In this document: positions 16,351 to 23,240 of the stretch, piece by piece | How the letters are laid out: each line of letters begins with the position of its first letter | How positions within the stretch are numbered: position 1 is the stretch's first letter | Source: Bacteroidales bacterium | GTDB lineage: Bacteria; Bacteroidota; Bacteroidia; Bacteroidales; Muribaculaceae | Length of the DNA: 55,777 bases | Assembly: GCA_910575615.1 (NCBI GenBank) | Contig: CAJTEX010000019.1 | Location: 1-55,777, forward strand | Direction: 5' to 3' | The notes under the pieces: generated by a model | Seen by the model: the letters and a program-made list of their open reading frames with translations, nothing else | Databases searched by the model: none | What the model was told of the DNA's origin: nothing | Position numbers and translations under genes: made by a program

Positions 16351-18729
16351 TCAGTCTGATAATATTTTGAATCGGGCGAATTTGAGCAGCAATATCTTGC
16401 GCTCCGCGCCGGTGAAGACCACCGTTATCTTGGCGCCCGAGGGATTGTCGTCGACATCCTCGATGGTGCCGTGGCCGAAACGCCCGTGTATGATTTTCAA
16501 TCCGCCATACAGCTCCGAGATGTCGTGTATGGTGAAATCAGCGTCTGTGAGACCGGTATCCTGGCGGCTTTTGTTTCCGGCCACTGTCTCCTCAAGCTTG
16601 CGGCGGGATTTCTCGAGCCACGACGCGCTCGCCCCTCCCCCTCTTGCAGACTGATATGCCGGTCTGCCCCCTGGATTGGAGAAGCCCCCGGCAGCTCCCT
16701 GGCTGTGATACGAGGCGCGGTAATTGTCGAGCGGATTGATGCCGCGCGGCGCGTCATCGAGGTCAGAGCCTTGAATCATCTTGAGGTATTGCGGGTCGAT
16801 GTCGCGCAGGAAACGTGACGGACGGGTTACCATCGTCTGCCCGTTGCGGTAACGCGACGAGGCGTATGACAGCATGCAGAATTCCTTGGCCCTGGTTATG
16901 GCCACATACAGCAGCCGTCGCTCCTCCTCGATGGCCTGCAGGGAGTCTGAGGCCATCGCCGAGGGAAACAGCTCCTCCTCCACCCCGACCACTATCACAT
17001 TTTTGAACTCCAGGCCTTTGGCGGCGTGGACGGTCATCAGTGTCACCCGGTCTTTCGAGGTGTCTTTCTCATCCTGGTCGGTGGCGAGCGACACCTCGGC
17101 GAGGAAATCCGTCATCGAAATCGCCGGATTTCCCTCCTCGATTCTCTCGGCCACGAATTCCTCGACATTCTTCTGCATCTCCATCAGGTTCTCCTGTTGC
17201 GAGACACTCTCGGGGGTGTTGTCGGAGATAAGCGAAGTAAGCAGCCTGGTCTTCATATAGATTGACCGGGTGAGCTGGGCAGCGTCCTCCCCCGACGCGT
17301 TGAGCCTGTTGAATTCCTCCACAAGCTCCCTGAAGCCGTCAAGTTTCTTACGGGTGCCGTTGTTGACATTCAGGTCAGCCGGATCATTCAGCACCCCCCA
17401 TATGCTTATCCCGCGCTCTATGGCCGAGTGGACAAGCTTTTTCAATGTGGTCTCACCAATGCCACGGGCCGGATAGTTGATCACACGGCGCAGGGCCTCG
17501 TCATCATTGGGATTTGTGGCGAGGCGGAAATATGCAATCGCGTCCTTGACCTCCTTGCGCTGATAGAATGAAAGACCGCCGTAGATGCGGTATGAAAGCC
17601 GCCGTTTGCGCAGCGACTCCTCAAACCGGCGGCTCTGGGCGTTGGTGCGGTAAAGTATGGCGAAATCGTTGAGACCGTCGCGATTGGTCATCTGCAGCCT
17701 GGCGATACGGTCGGCGACAAGCGACGCCTCGTCGAAGTCGCTGTAACAGCGACACACCTCGATTTTGGCCCCGGAGTCATTCTCAGAGAACACCTCCTTG
17801 CGTATCTGTTCGGAATTCTTGTCAATCAGCGAATTGGCCGCGGCCACTATGTTGCGGGTCGAACGATAGTTCTGTTCAAGCTTGAAAACCTTCAAATCGG
17901 GGTAAGCCTTCTTCAGATTGAGTATGTTGCGTATGTTGGCGCCTCGGAATGAGTAGATGCTCTGCGCGTCATCGCCTACCATCGTCAGGTTTCGGCTACC
18001 CTTGCAAAGCTGCGACACGATGCAATGCTGGGCGAAATTGGTGTCCTGGTACTCATCGACCAGCACATACCTGAAAAATTCGCTGTAATGGCGGCACACC
18101 TCGGGATAATCCCTGAAAAGCACGTTGGTGTAATATAGCAGGTCGTCGAAATCCATCGCCCCGGCCACATGGCAACGGTGACGGTAGGTGGCGTATATGT
18201 CTACAAGCTGCCCGCGTTTGGCCCTGCGGTCCGACTCCATCAGCTCGCGGTCGGCACGGTATTGCGAGGGGCTTATCAAGGCGTTCTTCGCCATCGATAT
18301 GGCGTTCTGCACCACATTGGGTTTGTAGACCTTGTCATCAAGGTCCATATCCTTGACAATCGACTTTATCAAAGCCTTTGAGTCATCCGAATCATATATG
18401 GTGAAAGAGGGGCTGAAACCGATTTTGTCGGCATTCTGGCGCAATATCCTGGAGAATATCGAATGGAATGTGCCCATCCACAGCTTGCCGGCCACCTGGT
18501 CGCCGACAAGCTGCCTGATGCGCTCGCGCATCTCGTTGGCGGCCTTGTTGGTGAATGTCAGCGCCATCAGCCGCCAAGGCTCGAACTCCTTGGTCAGAAG
18601 ATGGACTATCTTGTAAGTCAGCACACGCGTCTTTCCCGAACCGGCCCCGGCTATGACAAGCTGGGGGCCGTCGAGATATTCGACCGCCTCGCGCTGCTGG
18701 CTGTTGAGTTTCGAGAGGTAATCCTCCAT
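16351..18729 (-). CDS. UvrD/PcrA-type ATP-dependent DNA helicase
   Basis: 792-residue superfamily 1A helicase. Walker A is GAGSGKT (28-34) and motif II VDEYQDT (224-230). Later motifs include GDDAQSIYSFRGA, LEQNYRST, VTLMTVHAAKGLEF and LLYVAITRA. The enzyme unwinds DNA in repair and displaces proteins from DNA. After a Gly/Ser-rich linker, the last 60 residues (HGRFGHGTIEDVDD onward) form the small C-terminal domain that contacts RNA polymerase in PcrA. Length is in the normal range. It starts 45 bases after the prenyl synthase gene. Confidence 0.96.
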   Translation of the reverse strand: MEDYLSKLNSQQREAVEYLDGPQLVIAGAGSGKTRVLTYKIVHLLTKEFEPWRLMALTFTNKAANEMRERIRQLVGDQVAGKLWMGTFHSIFSRILRQNADKIGFSPSFTIYDSDDSKALIKSIVKDMDLDDKVYKPNVVQNAISMAKNALISPSQYRADRELMESDRRAKRGQLVDIYATYRHRCHVAGAMDFDDLLYYTNVLFRDYPEVCRHYSEFFRYVLVDEYQDTNFAQHCIVSQLCKGSRNLTMVGDDAQSIYSFRGANIRNILNLKKAYPDLKVFKLEQNYRSTRNIVAAANSLIDKNSEQIRKEVFSENDSGAKIEVCRCYSDFDEASLVADRIARLQMTNRDGLNDFAILYRTNAQSRRFEESLRKRRLSYRIYGGLSFYQRKEVKDAIAYFRLATNPNDDEALRRVINYPARGIGETTLKKLVHSAIERGISIWGVLNDPADLNVNNGTRKKLDGFRELVEEFNRLNASGEDAAQLTRSIYMKTRLLTSLISDNTPESVSQQENLMEMQKNVEEFVAERIEEGNPAISMTDFLAEVSLATDQDEKDTSKDRVTLMTVHAAKGLEFKNVIVVGVEEELFPSAMASDSLQAIEEERRLLYVAITRAKEFCMLSYASSRYRNGQTMVTRPSRFLRDIDPQYLKMIQGSDLDDAPRGINPLDNYRASYHSQGAAGGFSNPGGRPAYQSARGGGASASWLEKSRRKLEETVAGNKSRQDTGLTDADFTIHDISELYGGLKIIHGRFGHGTIEDVDDNPSGAKITVVFTGAERKILLLKFARFKILSD

Positions 18730-18774
18730 AGACGTTTTTTTCCTGTTCTCCGTTCTGCAAGGGTGTGGGTGGCC

Positions 18775-19746
18775 TCAATGGCTGCGGGCTGCCGACTTCA
18801 AGGCCAGGGAGGTGAAGAAATCACGCGCCTCGGGAGTCATCTCAACTCCGGTTAATGCCTCAACGGCCTCATTGGCGTAACGCTCAATGAGGGCCTGCGA
18901 CTCCTCCTTAAGGCCGAGGTCGTCATAAATCTTCCTGACCTCCCGTATCTTCAGGTAATCGGTCAGCTTCTGGTCAAGCACCCTCTGCAGCCGTCGGGGC
19001 TCACGGTTCACGGCATTGATCCAGAGCCATGTCTTCTTCTCGTTTATTATGTCACCACCGATTTCCTTGCCGAAAAGCGCGGGGTCGCCATAAGTGTCGA
19101 GATTGTCATCCTGGAGCTGGAAAGCCAGCCCGAGCAGTTCGCCGTAGCGGTACATAGCGTCAGCCTCCGCTGCTGACGCTCCGGCCATCAGCGCACCCAT
19201 CTTGCAGGCGCAGGCGAGAAGCACAGAGGTTTTCAGCCTGATCATCTCGATATATTCCTCGACAGTGACGTCACGGCGGCTTTCAAACTCCATGTCGAGT
19301 TGCTGGCCGGCATACACCTCCATGGCCGTGGTGTTGAAAAGGTCGAGGATTTCAGCCATACAGTCAGCCGTATATATGTCTGTACATTTGACAACGAGCT
19401 GGGTGGCCATTGTCAGCATTGCGTCACCCGAAAGGATGGCGACTGACTCATTCCAACGACGGTGAACCGTCGGACGTCCACGCCTCACCTCCGCCTTGTC
19501 CATCACATCGTCATGCAACAGTGTGAAGTTATGGAACATCTCGATACCGACCGCCTGGTTGATTGCCTTCTCAGGCTCACGGCCCAATGCCTCGCAGGTG
19601 GCGAGCAACAGCATCGGCCGGAGCCGCTTGCCACCCCCTTCGAGAGTATATTCCACCGGCAGGAACAGCCCCCTGGGACCTTTCCCGTAATCAATTTCGG
19701 CAATCGCCTTCTCAATTATCTCCGAATAATATTCCTTGTCAAACAT
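18775..19746 (-). CDS. Polyprenyl diphosphate synthase
   Basis: 323 residues from the ATG at 19746; the longer frame would need a TTG. It condenses isopentenyl diphosphate with allylic diphosphates. Both Asp-rich motifs are intact: LLHDDVMD (first) and LQDDNLD (second), with GGKRLRP near the start. A Phe sits five residues before the first DDxxD, a position where bulky residues tend to limit chain length, so a short-chain product (farnesyl or geranylgeranyl diphosphate) is possible; this is inference. It is the first gene of the minus-strand housekeeping run. Confidence 0.93.
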   Translation of the reverse strand: MFDKEYYSEIIEKAIAEIDYGKGPRGLFLPVEYTLEGGGKRLRPMLLLATCEALGREPEKAINQAVGIEMFHNFTLLHDDVMDKAEVRRGRPTVHRRWNESVAILSGDAMLTMATQLVVKCTDIYTADCMAEILDLFNTTAMEVYAGQQLDMEFESRRDVTVEEYIEMIRLKTSVLLACACKMGALMAGASAAEADAMYRYGELLGLAFQLQDDNLDTYGDPALFGKEIGGDIINEKKTWLWINAVNREPRRLQRVLDQKLTDYLKIREVRKIYDDLGLKEESQALIERYANEAVEALTGVEMTPEARDFFTSLALKSAARSH

Positions 19747-19886
19747 AATCCACAAAATTACTCAAATTCCACCAATCCCCCATCCTCCATCCCCTACTTT
19801 TTTCACCTCAACCGCCCCCCGATAACCCTTCAAACACCATCCTGCGCAATTTGCCAACAGGTATTTTGAATGAGATCAACAATATA

Positions 19887-20462
19887 TCAATCATTATCTG
19901 GCATAAAGCGATGCATCAACATCGCCATCAGGCGGTCTTTCTTTACCACATCGTCCTCGCAATCACGTTTTACCAAAAGATAGATACTATTATCAGGGAA
20001 ATGAAAATGAGAAAATTGTTTTGTTCCTATCTTTTTGCTCAAATAACTACGATATATCCTGAATCTCTGGTTTTCCTTTTCATCTTCCCATTTTTTCGTG
20101 CGTGGGTCATAGGCCTCCGCGCCCTTGAATACGAATGATGATTCAGGATATTCCATGATACACTCCGCTATTATTTCCAGACATCTATCAAAAATAGAAA
20201 TGACGGCTTTGTAGCTTAATTGTTTATGAGCAAGACTGTATTTGTCGTGTATACTTTTTCTGTCACGGCTGGCATAAAACTTTATCGCGAATACCTCCCC
20301 GATTTTCTCAGCTCGTGAAACATATTTAATACGACACGCTTTCCCTGACTTCCTGTCTGTAAATGCGATGAAAAAGACATAAGTATGACAAACATCGAAA
20401 GAGCCATCACGGGATGGCTCTTTCTGAACATATCTGAAATCTTTTGTAAGGATATGCCTCAT
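19887..20462 (-). CDS. Accessory protein of unknown function (191 aa)
   Basis: A basic, aromatic-rich 191-residue protein with no signal peptide or membrane segment. The body alternates beta-like strands (FDVCHTYVFFIAFTDR, VFAIKFYAS) with a helix (YKAVISIFDRCLEIIAECI). It ends with RFRIYRSYLSKKIG and FSHFHFPDNSIYLLV. I recall similar hypothetical proteins scattered in Bacteroidetes genomes, but no function is known to me. Its ATG overlaps the stop of the 66-residue gene upstream (ATGA), so the two are translationally coupled. The base composition is clearly more AT-rich than the core genes on either side, suggesting horizontal gain. Confidence 0.75.
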   Translation of the reverse strand: MRHILTKDFRYVQKEPSRDGSFDVCHTYVFFIAFTDRKSGKACRIKYVSRAEKIGEVFAIKFYASRDRKSIHDKYSLAHKQLSYKAVISIFDRCLEIIAECIMEYPESSFVFKGAEAYDPRTKKWEDEKENQRFRIYRSYLSKKIGTKQFSHFHFPDNSIYLLVKRDCEDDVVKKDRLMAMLMHRFMPDND

Positions 20463-20659
20463 TTAATGAATAAAGCGGATTCTTCAAAATGGCAATATTT
20501 AGAGACAATAACCCTTTCCCCATAACATAACTTCCGGGGAGCTGGAGGATTTTGCCCATTAGCCACAGAATGCCAGCATTTCTGCTTAGCCAATGAATAT
20601 GACCGGGAAGAAACACCAACACACTTTTTTGTGATTTTCAATACACTGCCCATAAACAA
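20459..20659 (-). CDS. Small protein (64-66 aa) coupled to the 191-aa accessory gene
   Basis: The frame opens with ATG at 20659 (MFMG) or 20653 (MGSVLKITKKCVG) and ends in TGA overlapping the next ATG by 4 bases. The product is basic with four cysteines and a central NPPAPRKLCYGERVIV stretch. It is unlikely to be chance: it follows a near-perfect promoter (20673-20703) by about 15 bases and is coupled to the next gene. Function unknown. A small first gene with a larger coupled partner is an arrangement shared by toxin-antitoxin and similar modules, but nothing in the sequence proves that. Confidence 0.6.
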   Translation of the reverse strand: MFMGSVLKITKKCVGVSSRSYSLAKQKCWHSVANGQNPPAPRKLCYGERVIVSKYCHFEESALFIK

Positions 20660-20672
20660 TCATCTTTGACGA

Positions 20673-20703
20673 CAAAGATACTCACTACTTGCCTATTATC
20701 AAA
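20673..20703 (-). promoter_or_regulatory. Promoter of the two-gene accessory operon
   Basis: On the minus strand: -33 TTTG (20700-20703), 19-base spacer, -7 TATCTTTG (20673-20680). Both boxes match the Bacteroidetes consensus. Transcription would start just before the small gene. Confidence 0.75.
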
Positions 20704-20838
20704 ATTATAATCAAGAAAAAAACATTTCAGCTCAAAAATAAGTTTTGTTTTAACATCTCTTTTCGTCAATGGAGAACCCGATAATCAACATCAACACAGA
20801 GAACACAAACAGCACCTCCCGCTATTGATTATTTTTTG

Positions 20839-20846
20839 TAACTTTG
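20839..20846 (+). promoter_or_regulatory. -7 box (TAACTTTG) before the DUF4250 gene and tatD
   Basis: A perfect TAnnTTTG box 43 bases before the ATG at 20890. No clear -33 box. It favours the ATG at 20890 over the TTG at 20863. Confidence 0.55.
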
Positions 20847-20889
20847 CGGGCGCGTTCCGAGATTGGGCGCGATTGAAACGACAACTGTT

Positions 20890-21069
20890 ATGGAAGATAT
20901 GCCCAAAGACCCGTTTATGCTACTGAGCTGGGTCAATATGAAGCTGCGCGACCGTTACGAAAACCTCGACAGCCTCTGCGATGACCTCAGCCTCAATCGC
21001 GAGGAACTGGAGAACAAGCTCAAGGATGCCGGTTTCGATTATATGCCTGAAATCAATCAGTTCAGATAA
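20890..21069 (+). CDS. DUF4250 domain protein
   Basis: 59 residues from the ATG at 20890. The conserved DUF4250 pattern is clear: MPKDPFMLLSWVNMKLRD, then SLCDDLSLNREELENKL and a C-terminal GFDYMPEINQFR. These are very small soluble cytoplasmic proteins of unknown function, widespread in gut Bacteroidetes and Firmicutes. A longer reading would need a TTG at 20863. tatD follows after 53 bases, so they may be co-transcribed. Confidence 0.88.
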   Translation: MEDMPKDPFMLLSWVNMKLRDRYENLDSLCDDLSLNREELENKLKDAGFDYMPEINQFR

Positions 21070-21122
21070 CCTGATTCTTTGACTACCAGATTCTCTGACA
21101 ACCCGATTCAAGGAGATTTTTT

Positions 21123-21959
21123 ATGGAATTGATTGACAGCCATACCCATCTCTATTGCGACGACTTTCTGACCGAGGAGCAGCCCAAACATCCTAAAAAG
21201 GGGGTAATCCTACCTCCCCCCCTCCCTACTCCACGCGGCGGCGAGGAGGCTGTGGAGAGGGCTTTGCAGGCAGGGGTCTGCCATATGATGTTTCCCGCCA
21301 ACGCCCTCGATGAAATCGGGCCGATGAAACGGCTCGTAGCCCTATTCCCCGGAAAGGTATCGATGGCGATGGGTCTGCATCCCACCGAACTTACCGACAA
21401 TCCCGAGGCCGCCCTCGACATCATCGAGAGGGAAATCGAGGAGAACCCCGGACTTTACCACGCGGTCGGGGAAATCGGCATCGACCTTTATTGGGAACCT
21501 GAGAAACGCGAGCGCCAGATGCGTGCCTTCGACAGGCAATGCCGCATTGCGTTGCGCCACAATCTGCCGATAATAATCCATTGCCGCGATGGTCTTGACG
21601 AGACACTGGAGGTGTTGCGTGGCCTCCCCTCCATACCGCAGGGGGTGTTCCACAGCTTCGGCGGAACTGTCGAGGATGTGGCCCGCATTCGCGAAACCGG
21701 CGACTTCCATTTCGGAATCAACGGCATCCTGACATTCAAAAACTCAACATTGGGGTCTGTATTGCCTTCAATCGGCATCGACCGGATACTGCTGGAAACC
21801 GATTCCCCCTATCTCGCCCCGGTGCCGTTCAGAAGACGGCGCAACCAGTCGGCCTACCTCCCCGCCATCGCTCAAGGAGTCGCCACTGCCCTTTCGCTCC
21901 CAATCGAAGAGGTAGCGTCAAGGACAACGGCCAACACCCGCCGCCTCTTCAACCTGTAA
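21123..21959 (+). CDS. tatD: TatD-family metal-dependent hydrolase (DNase)
   Basis: 278 residues of the TIM-barrel TatD family. Metal ligands are visible in DSHTHLY (His7, His9), EIGID, IIHCRDG, FHSFGG and LLETDSPYL. Members have 3'-5' exonuclease or DNase activity. After residue 18 there is an unusual Pro/Gly-rich insertion of about 20 residues (QPKHPKKGVILPPPLP and following) before the normal helix EEAVERALQAG. Most TatD proteins have a much shorter loop here. The rest of the barrel appears intact. It ends at a terminator shared with the convergent regulator gene. Confidence 0.92.
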   Translation: MELIDSHTHLYCDDFLTEEQPKHPKKGVILPPPLPTPRGGEEAVERALQAGVCHMMFPANALDEIGPMKRLVALFPGKVSMAMGLHPTELTDNPEAALDIIEREIEENPGLYHAVGEIGIDLYWEPEKRERQMRAFDRQCRIALRHNLPIIIHCRDGLDETLEVLRGLPSIPQGVFHSFGGTVEDVARIRETGDFHFGINGILTFKNSTLGSVLPSIGIDRILLETDSPYLAPVPFRRRRNQSAYLPAIAQGVATALSLPIEEVASRTTANTRRLFNL

Positions 21960-22009
21960 TCGGATAGAATTCCACATATCCCGGGTGTCTACAATTACGC
22001 CCGACAGCA

Positions 22010-22044
22010 AAAGGTTGTCCTCATCCATTAGAGAGGCAACCTTT
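22010..22044. terminator. Terminator between tatD and the regulator gene
   Basis: AAAGGTTG (22010-22017) pairs with CAACCTTT (22037-22044), with partial pairing inside. It is followed by a T-rich run on the plus strand and preceded by As, so it can act in both directions. Confidence 0.65.
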
Positions 22045-22057
22045 ATTTTGATGGGGG

Positions 22058-22339
22058 CTACAACCCGATATATTGTCTCAGAGTGTCGACATACTCCTCA
22101 AAAGCTTGTTTCCCTTTCTTGGTGACACGACAGGCTGTTCGGGGCTTTTTCCCGACAAACCCTTTCTCCACCGTAATATATCCCGCCGAAGAGAGTTTGT
22201 CGAGTTGCACACTCAGGTTTCCTGCGGTGGATTCGGTCTTTTGTCTGAGATAGACAAAATCCGCCTCCTCGACATTCATGAGAATTGACATCACCGCAAG
22301 TCGCAACTGTGAATGCAAAAGCGGATTCAACTCTTTCAT
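22058..22339 (-). CDS. Winged-helix transcriptional regulator
   Basis: 93 residues, a single winged-helix domain of the ArsR/MarR-like HTH type: LHSQLRLAVMSILMNVEEADF, a recognition helix in STAGNLSVQLDKLSSAGYI, and a basic wing with KKPRTACRVTKKG. Such proteins are small DNA-binding regulators that usually control their own operon. The start overlaps the stop of the membrane protein gene by 4 bases (22336-22339), so the two are made together. The duplicated operator-like motif upstream of the operon (22991-23006 and 23071-23086) is the obvious candidate binding site; this is inferred. Confidence 0.88.
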   Translation of the reverse strand: MKELNPLLHSQLRLAVMSILMNVEEADFVYLRQKTESTAGNLSVQLDKLSSAGYITVEKGFVGKKPRTACRVTKKGKQAFEEYVDTLRQYIGL

Positions 22340-22959
22340 TGCCGTTTATATTTTGAGTTCAGGATATGTCCGGGGACAATCATCATAAAGATGAATGCCA
22401 CTATGAACAAGGGCAGAAACCAGTTGGCTTCGAGCGTGATGCCACCTGCGATACAGCACACGGTGAAAATGCCTGTCAACAATCCGATTCCGCCGCCAAC
22501 CAGGAATGACTTCTCGCGAACCACGATTCCCTGAGCCATCTCTGCGAATGGCACTATGATGAGTGCGAATGCAAACATCATACTCCAGCAATCAACCCCT
22601 TTTAACAACAGGAATCCAAGGCAACATAGTGTGGAGACTATACCTGAATATCCGACAATAGACCAGATTGATGAACTGATTTTGTCTGAATAGCTTTTCA
22701 CTCCGTTTCTGCGTTGATTTTTTCGTGCCATAATCGGGGTGACTATCCCACCTACAATCCATATGGCAAACCACAGCCAGTTCCAAACCCCATTGTGGGT
22801 CAAGGCCAACAAGGCCCATATGACAGCCGTCATCACCACGGTCAGATATCCCCACAGCATCAGGATATTGCCGTCACCGATATAATGGTCTTTTGTTCTT
22901 GAAATCATCTCAGTGATGATTTCAAGGCTCTCTTTCTCAGAAATCCTTTTTTCTTCCAT
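22336..22959 (-). CDS. Multi-pass membrane protein paired with the regulator
   Basis: 207 residues from the ATG at 22959 (MEEKRISEKESLEII). A charged N-terminal helix precedes about six hydrophobic segments (for example GYLTVVMTAVIWALLAL, WNWLWFAIWIVGGIV, CWSMMFAFALIIVPFA, WFLPLFIVAFIFMMIV). No catalytic motif is seen. Pairs of a small winged-helix regulator and a membrane protein like this are common in Bacteroidetes, and the membrane protein's role is not known to me. The operon has a clear promoter at 23057-23088. Confidence 0.82.
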   Translation of the reverse strand: MEEKRISEKESLEIITEMISRTKDHYIGDGNILMLWGYLTVVMTAVIWALLALTHNGVWNWLWFAIWIVGGIVTPIMARKNQRRNGVKSYSDKISSSIWSIVGYSGIVSTLCCLGFLLLKGVDCWSMMFAFALIIVPFAEMAQGIVVREKSFLVGGGIGLLTGIFTVCCIAGGITLEANWFLPLFIVAFIFMMIVPGHILNSKYKRQ

Positions 22960-22990
22960 AAATATAACTTGTTTAGAGTTTTTAAATCGG

Positions 22991-23006
22991 TTTATTTTAT
23001 AAACCA
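22991..23006. repeat. Operator-like 16-mer, copy 1 (in the leader)
   Basis: TTTATTTTATAAACCA, identical to 23071-23086 and exactly 80 bases from it. With its left flank it forms the palindrome GGTTTAT-TTT-ATAAACC (22989-23005). It lies in the transcribed leader, about 30 bases before the membrane-protein start. Confidence 0.6.
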
Positions 23007-23056
23007 CTCATTCCTGAAAAAGAGCGGCACTCGCGATTACCGCTCCAATTCGGGAG

Positions 23057-23088
23057 CAAAGTTAAACAACTTTATTTTATAAACCAAA
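23057..23088 (-). promoter_or_regulatory. Promoter of the membrane protein/regulator operon
   Basis: On the minus strand: -33 TTTG (23085-23088), 20-base spacer, -7 TAACTTTG (23057-23064), a full consensus match. Confidence 0.8.
23071..23086. repeat. Operator-like 16-mer, copy 2 (inside the promoter)
   Basis: Identical to 22991-23006. It occupies the spacer and touches the -33 box of the promoter at 23057-23088, where a bound protein would block RNA polymerase. Confidence 0.6.
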
Positions 23089-23240
23089 TTTCCAGGCAAA
23101 ATAATTTGAAAAAAATCACAGAGGCTGAATGATGGCTGGATAGGGACTTGACATGGGGGAGCAAGGGGGAAAAGGATTTGTCAGGCAGGGGATGAAGAGG
23201 TTGCCCCTCACGGCGTTTGGCTGCCGCCACCCCATCTCTG

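Noticed and set aside
22989-23086. CRISPR-like spacing of the two AT-rich repeats
   Set aside because: Only two copies, 16 bp, located on a promoter; an operator pair explains them better.
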